Origin: CAJBLF01 sp964504915
Lineage (GTDB): Bacteria > Patescibacteriota > Gracilibacteria > Absconditabacterales > Absconditicoccaceae
Direction: 5' to 3'
NCBI GenBank assembly: GCA_964504915.1
Contig: CAZDFH010000005.1
Location: 35,371 to 99,370 of the forward strand
DNA: 64,000 nucleotides
The notes under the pieces are model-generated. The model did not search any database. It had not been told where the DNA came from and worked only from the letters and a program-made list of their open reading frames with translations. The position numbers were made by a program, and so were the translations under genes. Shown here in pieces: positions 19,693 through 31,070 of the stretch (positions are counted from its first letter, which is position 1; each line of letters starts with the position of its first letter).

Positions 19693-20166
19693 ATGAGCCA
19701 GCAAGAAGATTTTATGCGTGAGGCAATTGCCTTGTCTGCTAAAAATATCACAGAAAAAAACTGAGGACCTTTTGGCGCGGTGGTCGTGAAGGACGGGAAA
19801 ATCGTTGGTCGTGGCTACAATCATGTTGTCGCGAATAATGATCCAAGTGCGCATGGCGAAGTAATGGCCATCAGAGATGCTTGTACTAATTTAAAAACCT
19901 TTGATCTTGATGGTTGTGAAATCTATACCAGCTGCGAGCCATGCCCAATGTGCTTGTGAGCGATTTATCGAGCGAGAATAAGTAAAATATATTATGGCAA
20001 TACTGAGCAAGATGCTCATGATATAGGATTTGATGATGAAATATTTTACGATGAATTTAGTAAACCGATCAGTGAAAGAAAGCTTGTGATGGAGCAAGTA
20101 GGGCATGAAGAAGCCAAGCAAATGATGGATGCATGGAGAGAAAAGAATGGTGATATACAATATTAA
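19693..20166 (+). CDS. guaD: Guanine deaminase (cytidine deaminase-like fold)
   Basis: This 157-residue zinc enzyme probably converts guanine to xanthine. The zinc-binding and catalytic motifs are HGEV (His54, Glu56; most relatives have HAE) and TSCEPCPMCLGAIYRA with the PCxxC cysteines at about 84 and 87. The C-terminal EQDAHDIGFDDEIFYDEF is the distinctive segment that separates GuaD from tRNA adenosine deaminases. Glycines in NGGPFG and MCLGA are TGA codons. It is a free-standing gene between repeat-rich spacers. No purine catabolic partner is visible. Confidence 0.88.
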
Positions 20167-20179
20167 TAATAACAATAAT

Positions 20180-20231
20180 GACGTTCCCTCTTTTTTTTAA
20201 AGAGGGGGGACCACGAAGTGGTGGGAGATTT
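20180..20231. repeat. Left inverted two-hairpin element of the first DUF559 unit
   Basis: GACGTTCCCTCTTT and AAAGAGGG form one hairpin, and CCAC-GAA-GTGG a second, ending GGGAGATTT. Read on the other strand it has the same order as the right-hand copy at 20618-20672, so the two copies face each other around the gene. It also sits just past the guaD stop and could act as its terminator. Confidence 0.7.
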
Positions 20232-20249
20232 ATATTGTCACATGCTACA

Positions 20250-20636
20250 ATGTTTCTTCGTTACAAAAGCCATCTCAAAAATTATGCTCAGCAGAATAGA
20301 AAAATCCCTACAGAATCTGAATGACTGGTCTGGAATTGCTTCCTGAAATGAGATAAACAATGATATAGATTTCTGAGACAGAAACCTGTGGGTTGATATA
20401 TATTGGACTTTTATTGCCCAAAGTTAAAGTTATGTATAGAGATAGATGGTGAGAGTCACGAATGATCATGAACATATGATGAAAAAAGAGATACATATTT
20501 ATCTTCACTATGAATCAAAACAGTAAGATACAAAGATATCCGAGTACATAAGAAATTAGAGAGCATATGACTTGATATAGAATGAGTAATATATGAAAGA
20601 GCAAAAGAACTAAAAAGAAATCCCCCGTCCGCCTAG
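20250..20636 (+). CDS. DUF559 (Vsr-like) endonuclease-fold protein
   Basis: This 128-residue protein shows the DUF559 signature: NRKIPTESEGLVWNCFLKG, RFLRQKPVGGYILDFYC, and LCIEIDGESHEG, which carry the D and ExD residues of a PD-(D/E)xK/Vsr-type active site. GIKTVRYKDIRV is the usual C-terminal motif. Ten TGA codons encode glycine. The stop TAG lies inside the right-hand palindrome (CGCCTAGGCG), so the repeat supplies the gene's end. A second unit of the same design is at 30313-30762. Confidence 0.82.
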
Positions 20637-20672
20637 GCGGACACCTCCCCCTTTCCTTAAAGGGGGTACATC
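20618..20672. repeat. Right inverted two-hairpin element of the first DUF559 unit
   Basis: AAATCCCCC, then hairpin GTCCGC-CTA-GGCGGAC, then CCTCCCCCTTT-CCTT-AAAGGGGG. It overlaps the last 19 bases of the DUF559 gene. The same word order is found at 19551-19601 and, inverted, at 20180-20231. Confidence 0.75.
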
Positions 20673-20705
20673 ATTAGAATCATTTTAATTCATTACTTCT
20701 TAGTT

Positions 20706-21728
20706 TTGTTTTATATTCGATACGAGTATCTCAGTGAATCCTATCCACGTTTCCGCGTGTATAAATCTCGTGAACATGAAAGTGTCTCTCCATATATTTT
20801 GCATGAATCATTTTCTGATGTCGTGAAACAATCTGAGATTTATCCGAAATATCAGCATTTCTTCATGCTAGATGAGACGAGATTTTCATTTTTTAGATTT
20901 GATATTTATCAGAAATTTGATGAGAAATTTACGCTAGGTGACCTCAAGAAGATCATAGATGAGAAGACGCAAACCACGAAGAAACAACATAACGTCGACG
21001 GAGAGAGAATCATGGCCTATGTCGATACGATATTCGTCAACGGTGAAGAGAAGAAATACGTCATCGGAGAGACAGGCGAGATTTTTTTCAGACTCTATAT
21101 CATGTATCTCAATAAAAAAAGTATCAATACCATCAATAGCGCATACGGTAATTTCTTTGATGTAAAAAATATTACTTTCATCCCGCAGTCCTTTCATACG
21201 ATCTTATTTCTGAGAAATAATTTGAAAAAAGATAATTTTGTCCTGCTCTATATTAATGAAACGTCTTGCAAGGCGATCAATGTGAGGAATGGATTTTACG
21301 AATCGGTCGAGACGCTAAACCTAGGTCTGAGCTCGCTCAAACAGATGTACAAAGATAACTGAATTGTCCAATATCGATATAAAGATTATTCATTTATCGA
21401 ATCCAATCCGCTGGCGAAGTGATTGGTCACGGATACGCTGAAATTTTATTCTGAGTTGTTCTGTAAACGGCTCAAAGAAAAAAACTTTATCTGAACGGAT
21501 ATCATCGTGATCTCTCCTATCACGAAAAACGTCCACTTCATCGACACCTTTAATACGGAGTACAAGAAACTGACGAATAATTATATCTTACCATTTCATC
21601 ATTCCGAGTCATTGGAAATGTTTGATAAAGAGCGAGATCCTGACGATATGGATGCGCTGATCTTGATGAATAAAGAAGAATTTATCAAGAGAGAATTATG
21701 ATTGCAATCCATCGATACTTCTACATAA
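20706..21728 (+). CDS. Hypothetical protein, possible actin-like ATPase relative
   Basis: I do not recognise this 340-residue protein with certainty. It has no signal peptide or membrane segment. The segment VLLYINETSCKAINVRNGFY followed by LNLGLSSLKQM resembles the second subdomain pattern of PilM/FtsA-type actin folds, and IGETGEIFFRLYIM could be a preceding strand. This is weak evidence. There is no upstream ATG; TTG 20706 is the most upstream plausible start. TGA glycines lie at 21360 and 21699. The gene stands alone between a repeat and the LRR gene. Confidence 0.5.
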
Positions 21729-21790
21729 CCGAGATATATATTCTGCGAATGAAATAAAAAATATATTTATTTTTTTTCTTGATTGATAGA

Positions 21791-24700
21791 ATGAAAAACA
21801 TGTTTTCACGTATGAGTACCATGAAGATTGGTTTGATTATTCTGGGCATCTGTGGCCTCGTATACTTTAGTAATATTTCAGCAGAGGTAGGAGTACTCGA
21901 TAGCACCAATATCGTGACTGATTATAATTGTCCTATTGATGCTACGACTTGTGATCTGTCTAGTCAAGATATTACGAGCATCACTGCTGACGCATTTATC
22001 AATCACACAAGTCTCGTTACTCTAAATCTTTCATCCAATCAGATATCCTCTATCGACAGTACGACATTCAATGGACTTTCTAGTCTCTCTGGATTGGATC
22101 TTTCTTCTAATGCGATTTCTTCTCTAGAAATGGATGACTTTGCTGGGCTCCCTCAGCTCGAGGAACTTTATCTCCAGTATAATTCTATCAGTACTATCGA
22201 GACGGATGCCTTTAATGGATTAAGTAATCTCAGAATTCTGTACCTGTATGGGAATGGAATTACTTCCTTAGAAGTTGGCGACTTTAATGGACTCCCTAAG
22301 TTGCAACAATTATCTCTGGACAGTAATGGAATTGGGTATATCGATCCTATGGCTTTCGAATGACTTTCCAGTCTAATAAATCTTGGTCTCACTAGTAATC
22401 AGCTTACCTCTCTTGAGAGTTATACCTTTAGTTGATTATCCCATCTGAATGATTTATGACTCTCACTCAATGGGATAGTTACTCTTGATAAAGATGATCT
22501 CTATGGGCTTTCTAGCCTCTACCAACTAAATCTCGGCTCCAATGCTATAGCCGCTTTGACGAGTGGCAATTTTGTGTATACGCCCAATCTATGAGTATTG
22601 TCTCTGGACACTAATAGTATCAGCAAAGTTGCAATTAATAGTTTCGCCTGACTTTCTGTCTTACATCAGCTTACTCTAAATGATAATACAATCTCTCTAC
22701 TTAGTGGTGGAGCATTTAATGGATTGTCATGACTTGTCAAATTAGTCCTGGATAATAATCAGATCTCCACTATCAGGACAGGAGCATTTTATGGGCTTCC
22801 AGTCTTACAGCAATTGTATCTCAATAACAATAGCATCTCGACACTCAATAGTGGATTATTTATGTGATTGACATGACTATCCCAGTTATTCCTTAATAAT
22901 AATCGGATTGCTTCTATCAGGACAGGAGCTTTTGATGGACTATATAATATCACTGGATTAGAGATATCCTCCAATTCCATCTTGGATCTTCCCTCAGATA
23001 TTGGTAATCTTACTACCCTTACCTATCTGATGGCTACAGGAAATACATTTACCACCCTACCATCTACCCTTACGTCACTAGTGAATCTCCATGATGGCGA
23101 TGGACTAGCTCTTGCGACTAACTGTATCGATTTAGGGCTCCTTAGCACAGCACTTGCCAATTTTGTCACGAGCAAATCACTGTCCTATATCTGATGGGAT
23201 ACTGATCAAAACAATTGTCCTTACATCGTACTCAATAGTGGGAATGTTACTTCTTATTGTGCCACTTTAGCTACCACCTGTACTATTATTGCCAATGTTG
23301 GTAAAATTTTGCCAGATACATTCATCAACCATACTAATCTCACTTACCTCAATCTTGGAGATAATAGTATCATGACACTAAGCAGTGGAGCATTTAATGG
23401 ACTCACCCATCTCACCGATCTCCTCATTCATAGAAATGATATCGTCTCCATAAAAAATGGTGCTTTCAACTGATTACCTGCTCTCGTATCACTCAACCTC
23501 AATAGCAATCCCATCACTTCTGTGGAAAGTGGGGCTTTCAGTGACCTCTCTAGTGTCAAATTATTATCTATAGGTGGCACAAATCTGACTGCTATAGCTA
23601 GTGGTACATTCCGCTGATTAAGTAGTCTTACATGATTATATCTCCAGAGTAATTACATCACTTCTATAGAGAGCTGATCATTTGAGTGAACGCCTACATT
23701 ATCTACATTAGACCTTGCTAGCAATCATATCTCATCACTCTCTGGATTTAATTTTAGCTGACTGCCTAGTGGGGTAACATTGGTACTCGATTCCAATCAG
23801 ATTACTTCTTTGGGAGGTGGATTATTCAATGGGCTCTCTATACTAGCAGGACTGAGTCTCAAATCCAACTGACTTAGCATCATCGAGAGTGGAGCTTTCC
23901 AATGATTGCCTAACCTTACGTCATTAGTGTTGGATTCTAATGCTATTTCCTCTATCGAGGAGGGTGATTTTGGTGGGCTCCCAAATCTGACGACCTTGAG
24001 TCTGTATACCAATTCTATCTCTGCTCTTGATAGCACTATGTTTAATGGACTCACTCTTCTGAGTTCTTTAGATCTATCCTACAATCAGATTTCTGGTATA
24101 GCTAGTAATACGTTTACTTCACTCCCTGCACTGACCAGTCTAAAATTACATCACAACACTATCTCATCTATCGCTGATGGCGCATTTAACTGACTCACCA
24201 ACCTGACTTATTTGCGTATGGATTCTAATACCATCGTCAGTGGTGATTTTCGTGGACTACCTAGTCTGGATGAGTTGATTCTAACAAGTAACCAAATTTC
24301 CTCTCTGAGTGAGAGTAATTTTAGTGAGCTCCTTAGTTTAAAATCGCTAAATCTTGGCTACAACAAACTTACCTCCTTGGGAGCTGGTATCTTGGGAGCA
24401 ACCTTTCATCATCTTACCTATTTAAATATCCAGAGTAACCATATATCGTCAATACATGCAAGCGATTTTAGTGGACTTACTGATCTGACATATCTTAATA
24501 TCGGTGGCAATTGGCTTGTTTCTCTGGATGTAGGAGCATTTGCTTCACTATCCAATCTTACTGGGCTGACTCTTAGTTCTAACAAAATAGTTTCTATCGA
24601 AAGTGGAGACTTCGCTGGGCTTACTAGTCTTACCAGACTTGAGTTGTTTGGCAATCAGATATCTTCTGTGGAAGCTGGTGATTTTAGTGGATTACCTAAT

Positions 24701-26530
24701 CTCACCTATCTCGACTTTAGGCTCAATCAGTTATCCTCTATCCAATATGCTGACTTTAGTGGATTACCTAATCTCGCTCAATTATACTTTTCATCCAATC
24801 AGATTATGTTTGTCGATAGTGGCACCTTTCTAGCTGATAATGGATTTAGTCAACTAAGCTACTTGGATCTTGCTACTAATTGTTTCACTCTCTGAACAAC
24901 AGTGCCCTATAATGTCACGGGAAGTGCTACCTTGGGTAGTGGGAACTGTGCTATTATCACAAGTACCACTCCAGCTGGATTTATTACCAATCTCACTACG
25001 AAATCATATAGATTGGTCAATGGCCAATATACGGGTAAGATTGTTTTGAGTTTCAATAAAGCTGGCATCTCAAATAGCATGCTAGCCAATATTGCCATGT
25101 ATGATACGGCTGGCACATCATGGGTACAATATACCTCATGAACGGTCATTACCACTAACGGATTGCCATTTACAGGGATCCTTTATAGTCCACTCCTCTT
25201 TGCTACTACTAGCGTCCCATGAATTACTAATGCAATCAAACTTCTTAGATTTGGAGCACTGACCCATCAGATAGATTTTAGTCAACCCGTCACTATCAGA
25301 ATATATACTCCGACAACATCCAGCTGAGATACGGTCAGTATTTATAGATCTGAAGAAGAAACCATCTACTGAGGTAATTGACCAAATCGAGTATTTGAAA
25401 CAACAGGCACTGTACTAGGAACTACTCCTTATGTGGAATTTACTGGCCTGCATGCAAGCCGATATGTCCTCGCTACACCAGTTGCACCAGACACTACTCC
25501 ACCGGTGGGGACTATTACATATCTTCCGGCATCATGAAGTATGACAAGCGGAAATGTAGTGGCAACGATTACTTTGAATGAGACAGGAACAATCACAAAC
25601 AACTCTGGATTGACGTGATATACTTTTACAGGGGATGGAATATTTATCTTTGAATTCGCTGATCTCGCAGGCAATACTTGAAACAAGACAGCGACTGTAA
25701 ATCGAATAGATACAACTGCTCCCACAGCTTCTACAATAAGTTACAATATCACGTGAACCACCAATCAAAATGTGATAGCAACGATTACTTGATTTAGTGA
25801 AGACATCACGTGACTAAATTTCAGTACCCATACCTTTACCAGCAACGGAACATTTGTCTTTACCTTCCAAGATCTTGCAGGCAATACAGGTAGTAAAACA
25901 GCTACCGTTACCCGGATAGATACTTCTACCCCTGGCATATGAGGAGGATGACCTTACCGGTCACAACCTGCCATCAGCTCAGGGACTACGATTATTGTCA
26001 AACCAAGTGTCTGTACAGCATATGTCGGAGAATTATTTGATGCATATAATTTTGCGTATACTAATGGTATTACTACTATCAGAAATTGTGCTGATGCACA
26101 ACTCGAATGACGATTGCAAAGATCTCATCTTGCAAAAATGATTTCACAATTTGCGGTCAGAGTAATGGATATGCAACCAGACACGACAAAGGCATGTAGC
26201 TTTGATGATATTGCAAATGAAACTACAGAGATGAAACTCTATATCAAGATGGCTTGTCAGCTTGGATTGATGGGACGAGATAGCAATGGTAGTGGTACGA
26301 TACAAAAATCCACCTTTGATCCTCTTGGCGTAGTCGAGAGAGCTCAGTTTGGGACTATTCTTTCCAGGACACTTCGAGGCAATACCTATGATGGATGAAC
26401 TCCTTATTATAGTAAGCATTTGGAAGCATTACACCAAGCAGGCATCATGAAAAATATTTCAGATCCTCTGGCATTAGAAATGAGATGACGAGTGATGCTG
26501 ATGTTGCAAAGAGTCGCAGAGACGAAATAA
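21791..26530 (+). CDS. Giant LRR surface protein with Ig-like and SLH-type C-terminal domains
   Basis: This is a 1579-residue exported protein (signal segment MKIGLIILGICGLVYFS). Residues about 55-1030 form some 40 leucine-rich repeats of 24 residues (NxISSIExGxFxGLxxLxxL), the extracellular Slit/TLR type. The array breaks near residues 400-515 and restarts with the same cap-like phrase (FINHTxLxxLNL), so it consists of two blocks. Two Ig-like repeats (PVGTITYLPASG, then FADLAGNTGNKTATV and FQDLAGNTGSKTATV) follow at 1235-1380. After a Gly-rich linker comes an SLH-type domain (1440-1579) closely similar to the end of the 8736-11948 protein. Glycine TGA codons are frequent. Probable role: surface recognition or attachment. 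Confidence 0.85.
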
Positions 26531-26555
26531 GATAGTTTATTTCTCCTTATATTGT

Positions 26556-27179
26556 ATGAATAAAGCATGTATCTTCGATCGATCATGAACCTTGAGCAAT
26601 AATTTTCATTGTTTTTCTCAGGTCGTAGAAAAACTATTTACACGTTTTGGTGTACCACTCATTTCTGATGAGGAGATTAGATCCTCATATATTTCTCCGT
26701 ACATGAAATTTTGGAACCAATATATTCCTGACCTCTCCAAGACAGAACAAGATATTCTTTTCTTGGGATGTATGCAAGAATTGGAGAGACCAAAGATCTA
26801 TCCTGGAGTCATGGAAACACTTACGTTTCTCCACGACCATGGACGGAAACTTTTTGTCTTGAGTTCCGATCATGCTGATACCTTAGTCCCTGAGATAGAG
26901 CACTCTGGATTACTTCCACTCCTTACAGAAAGCATATCCAGTGATTATGAAAAAGGAGAACAAATTCTTACCCTCATCCAAAGATATGCGCTTGATCAAG
27001 ATGCTACATTTTTGGTTGGCGATACGAATGGAGATATCGAAGCAGGAATATTTGCTCATGTAAAAACCGTAGGTATTACCTGGTGATTTCAGGACAAAGC
27101 AGGATTGGAGAAAGCAGGTCCTGATTATCTCATTGACGATATCTGTGAGCTCATAGACATAGCGAATCAACAGAAATAA
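26556..27179 (+). CDS. HAD-superfamily hydrolase
   Basis: This 207-residue protein has the HAD motifs: I, IFDRSGTLSNN; II, LFVLSSDHAD; III, around SDYEKGEQ; and IV, FLVGDTNGDIEA. It resembles phosphoglycolate phosphatase-type HADs. Motif I lacks the usual second aspartate (DxS instead of DxD), and this residue normally acts as the general acid/base in phosphatases. That suggests altered catalysis or a different substrate. It is convergent with RNase J and separated from it by a hairpin terminator. Confidence 0.78.
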
Positions 27180-27191
27180 TTTTTTACAAAC

Positions 27192-27231
27192 AAAAAACCG
27201 AGCCAATCCGTAGACCGAGCTCAGTTTCTTT
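27192..27231. terminator. Bidirectional terminator between HAD and RNase J genes
   Basis: AAACCGAGC pairs with GCTCAGTTT (one mismatch) across a loop with AATCCGTAGACC. The sequence is related, loop included, to the terminator at 52130-52168. Confidence 0.65.
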
Positions 27232-27292
27232 ATAGAAAAGTTGAGAAGTTGAGAGTGGAGAGGTTGAGAAGTTTTAGCATTTAACTCTCAAC

Positions 27293-27352
27293 ACCCGCCA
27301 CGGCGGGTTCAATCCTCAACAGGACAAAGTCCTTCAACCCGAGCAAAGCGAG
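27293..27352. repeat. Three short hairpins in a row
   Basis: CCCGCCACGGCGGG, AGGAC-AAA-GTCCT and CCGAG-CAAA-GCGAG follow one another, each separated by TTCAA-like words. The last reaches into the end of the RNase J gene. Confidence 0.65.
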
Positions 27353-29458
27353 TTAATCGTCATATCCTTGTTCTTCCAATGTCATACCGACGATTGCTTC
27401 TTCCGGAGCTAGGTCATTGCTACCATTGTTTTGTGCATCTCTATTGATGTAGACAAACATAGGCATCAGCATTGGTACTCTACCGATAATCTTGGCGATA
27501 AATTCTCCAAGAATTTCTTTGAGCTGTTTGAGATTATCTCTGACATCCATTTTTTTCTTGAGGTTGTCATTATATTTGGCTCTGGCAAATTCTACGATCT
27601 GCGTGTGAATGGATTTGACCTCAGATGAGTAGACAAACCCGCGTGATTCGATCTGTATGTTACCTACGAGTTCGTTAGACTTTGTGTCCACTTTGAAGAC
27701 GAGAGCAACGATACCATTTTGTGCCATGATATGACGAGCTTTGATGACGTACTCTCCTGACATATGTCCTTGTCCCTTTCCATCTATCATGACGGTATCG
27801 AGTTTAAGTTTGGTATCACCTACGATGACGACATCATCATAAATCTCTACAATGTTCCCATTGTCCAATGGCATGATGATATTTTGGTCTGCCATTCCAA
27901 GATCTAATGCAAGCTTTTTGTGTGCATATCTATGTGACATGTCATCAAATGCTGGCATGAAATAATTTGGTTTCAATAAACTCAAGAACATCTTGTGATC
28001 TTCAGCGTATCCATGTCCACTTGTGTGCACATCCATTTCATTATTCGTGACTAGTTCTACTCCCTTAGCGAGTAAATTATTTTGCATCTTGATAATTGCC
28101 AATTCGTTACCTGGGATGGTAGATGATGACATGAGGATAGTATCTCATTTTTTCAAGGTCACTTGTGGATGTTCACCTCTCGACATTCTGGTAAGCGCAG
28201 CGAATTCTTCGCCTTGTGCTCATGTGCAGAGAATCAATACTCTTTCATCTGGCATATTATTTACTTCGTCATCGAGCTTGCGGATCATGCCCTTGGGTAC
28301 ATTGATGTAGCCAAGTTCCTGACAAATTTCAATATTGTTGATCATGGATCTTCCTGAGAGGAAGACCACTTTGTTGTATTTGATAGCGTTATTGATAATT
28401 TGAATAACTCTACCAATATTTGTAGCAAACGTAGCGATCAAGATTCTTCCTTTCACATCTCTCATTTGCTGATCGAGTGTCTCTCCAATAATTTTTTCTG
28501 ATTTTGCTCGGCCTGGATTTTGTGCTCCCAGACTATCTCCGATGTAGAGTTTGACTCCTTCGGTACCGATCCTTGCAATCTTTGCAAGATCTGTCGGTCT
28601 ATCTATAGATGGCGTATGATCGATCTTAAAATCTCATGAATCGAAAATGATACCCTTTGGTGTCTGGATAGACAGGGCTAAGGATTCTGGGATGTTGTGA
28701 TTTACTCTGACGAATTCTACAGAAAAAGCTCACAGCTTGACCAAATCTACGTCTGGATCGATAATCTTGTATTTCAATAAGTTTGCTTTCTTGTAATCGT
28801 CGAATGTTTTTTTGATGATACCCAATGCCAATGGTGTCGTATAGATAATAGGATATCACAGTTCTTCTATAATGTCTCTAATAGCTCCGACGTGATCCAA
28901 ATGGCCGTGCGTGATCAATATTCCTCTGATCTTAGACTTATTTTTCTTGAGATAAGAAATATCTGGAATGATGTAATCAGCTCCGAGTTCTTCATTCGCT
29001 GCGAATTCCATACCCGCATCGACGATGATGATATCATTTTTGTATTCGATAAACATACATTGTCCGACTTGTTCGAGTCCGATAAGATTACCTACCTTGA
29101 CTGGAATTTCATCTTTTTTGATGAGCTTCTTGAGATCTTTGAGCGGTGTCACTTCCGTAGATGGTACCTGACGAATAAAAGCATGAGAACTCATTTTTTC
29201 TCATCCTGTGCTTGCACCTCTTCTCGGAGGATAGGCTCTTTTCTGATTGTTTTTTTGCTTGAAATTGATAGAAAGATTTCACTGCATAGGTGCAGCTCAT
29301 GCTGGCTGTGCAACTACTGTCTTACTTGCTTGTACAGGCGCAACTTTTACTGTTTGTATAGGTGTAGGTCTGACTGCTTGTGGCACTGATTGCCTAGGCG
29401 CAGTGGCCTGTGTGTTTGGTTGTACCGGTTTTGTAGTAGGTACTGGTGTTGTGTTCAT
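27353..29458 (-). CDS. rnj: Ribonuclease J
   Basis: This 701-residue metallo-beta-lactamase/beta-CASP ribonuclease functions in mRNA decay and rRNA 5' maturation. The core motif HGHLDH is at about 184-189, VNHNIPES and DSGDFKID follow, and ATFATNIGRVIQIIN and TSGHGYAEDHK belong to the beta-CASP and active-site motifs. The end of the sequence carries the RNase J C-terminal domain (IIGRVPMLMPMF). An unusual N-terminal extension of ~88 residues, rich in Pro, Gln, Thr and Val and then basic (QKNNQKRAYPPRRG), precedes the enzyme core. An internal ATG at 29194 would give a standard-length protein, but the extension is open and in frame. Confidence 0.92.
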
Positions 29459-29565
29459 GTGTAATAATTGTGTTAAAAATAAATGTGGTGAATGAAATTC
29501 AGAGTACTATATATATAGATAATGATTCATTCGTCTTTGATCCGCTTTAGCTATCATCAGAAGTC

Positions 29566-30108
29566 ATGTTGGACCAATTAAGAAGCAAATGTGAGCAAAG
29601 AAATATTCCCATAATTTCGGTAGCGACCGAGGTTTTTTTGATGAAATTGCTAAAGAAATATCAACCCAAGGTCTGTGTAGAAATTGGGGGTGCTGTGGGA
29701 TACAGCGGCATATTTATGGCTGAGATTATCAAACAACGAGGAGGAAATTTATATTCATTTGAAATTTCCTATCCTGGGTATCGAGAATGACATTATAATG
29801 CTGGTGTCAGTCAAACCCATAATCTTGTTTCTTATCCGTTTAATGTATTGCATGTGGCATTGGAAAACTTGTTACCCAAAAAATCCGCGGACTTCATTTT
29901 TGTAGACGCACAAAAATCGGAATATTGAGCATATCTAGCCAAAATAGAAAACATTATAGATAAGAAGACGGTGATCATCATTGATGATGTCATCAAATAT
30001 CACCATAAATTAACTCTATTATACGAATATCTAGAGAAAAAGCAAATCAAATATAAGATAATTAAATTGGACGAAGATGATGGCGTAATGATTATAGGTG
30101 GAGAATAA
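29566..30108 (+). CDS. O-methyltransferase, SAM-dependent
   Basis: This 180-residue protein matches the caffeoyl-CoA/catechol-type O-methyltransferase family. KVCVEIGGAVGYSGIFMA is the SAM-binding motif (usually EIGTxxGYS), NLYSFEIS is motif II, and ADFIFVDAQKSEYGAYL holds the metal-binding aspartate region (DAxKxxY). VIIIDDVIKYH follows, where relatives have DNxLW. It is slightly shorter than typical members. The substrate cannot be inferred. It is divergent from RNase J, with a 107-bp shared upstream region. Confidence 0.8.
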
Positions 30109-30247
30109 TAGATATCGGTTAACAGATAACAGATAACCGTTATCCCATTTTATCCTTTCTGTAGATTTTCTCACCTTTGTCCGTTTTTTTCCTTTTTTTG
30201 ATAAGTAGACTACTTGTAGTTTATTTTTTTAGTTGACGGGACGTGCT

Positions 30248-30294
30248 CAAACCCACCCCCAACCCCTCCCTTGTCAGGGCGGGGAGCTTAATTT
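30248..30294. repeat. Left inverted element of the second DUF559 unit
   Basis: CAAACCC-ACCCCCAACCC-CTCCCTTGTCAGG followed by GGGGAG. CCCTTGTCAGG (30268-30278) is exactly complementary to CCTGACAAGGG (30718-30728) at the other end of the gene. Confidence 0.7.
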
Positions 30295-30312
30295 ATCTTT
30301 TTTGTTAATAGT

Positions 30313-30762
30313 ATGAGAGAATTTGTATTGTGATATAAACCCTATAATACTGGCAATGTGCTGGATGCTAGGAGGATGAGAAATAAGCCAACGCCAGCTG
30401 AGGATAAAATGTGGCAAGAATTTCTTAGACATAGACCTTGAGGCTATAAGTTTACTAGACAGAAACCCATTGGCTCCTTTATTTTGGATTTTTATTGTTC
30501 AAAACTCTTCTTGGCGGTGGAAGTTGATGGAGAGATTCATAAAAGTAGAAAAGAATACGATCAAGAAAGAACAACTTATCTTGCAAATCATGGAATATCT
30601 GTCGCTAGGTATCGAAATAATGAGATTTTTAGTGACCCAGATAGTGTATATTATGACCTCCTTCAATTCATCCATGAACTTGAATTTGATATAAAAATAC
30701 GAAAAGTTAAAAGTCCTCCTGACAAGGGGGATTTAGGGGGTTTGAAAACTAAAAAAAATTAA
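30313..30762 (+). CDS. DUF559 (Vsr-like) endonuclease-fold protein, second copy
   Basis: This 149-residue protein has the signature NKPTPAEDKMWQEFLRH, KFTRQKPIGSFILDFYC, LAVEVDGEIHKSRKEYD and GISVARYRNNEIF, with the same D...ExD arrangement as the 20250-20636 protein. The two are clearly homologous but not recent duplicates. The last 20 residues (VKSPPDKGDLGGLKTKK) are encoded by the right-hand repeat. Inverted GC-rich repeats flank the gene as in the first unit. Confidence 0.83.
30710..30744. repeat. Right inverted element of the second DUF559 unit
   Basis: AAAGTCCTCCTGACAAGGGG continues to GGGGGTTTG. It overlaps the end of the coding sequence and is the inverse of the element at 30248-30294. 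Confidence 0.7.
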
Positions 30763-30771
30763 ATATAAAAA

Positions 30772-30799
30772 AATCTGAGAAATAATATCTACTCAGATT
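30772..30799. terminator. Hairpin terminator after the DUF559 gene
   Basis: AATCTGAG and CTCAGATT form a perfect 8-bp stem with a 12-base loop, preceded by an A run. The U-tract is stronger in the minus direction. The next ~270 bases to the giant gene are AT-rich and hold no further gene that I can see. Confidence 0.6.
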
Positions 30800-31070
30800 A
30801 ATGACGTCGTAGCGACAGAGGGTTCTGTGGTGGATACCAATGAAGGAATATTTGTGTATAGATTGTATAGTGTTTCTCTTTAATTGCAGGTCTTTCTATG
30901 GTTATCTCAAAAAAATACCCTTCATCGATTTTGCTTCCCATCTATATAACAATTCATCCATAAGCGAATAGCAAAAACAGCTCTTTTTCTTTCTTTTCAC
31001 CTACGTTTTAGTATTATGAACGCGAATATTTTTTCGAATATTTTATCGAATTGAAAAAACTTTTGTATCT

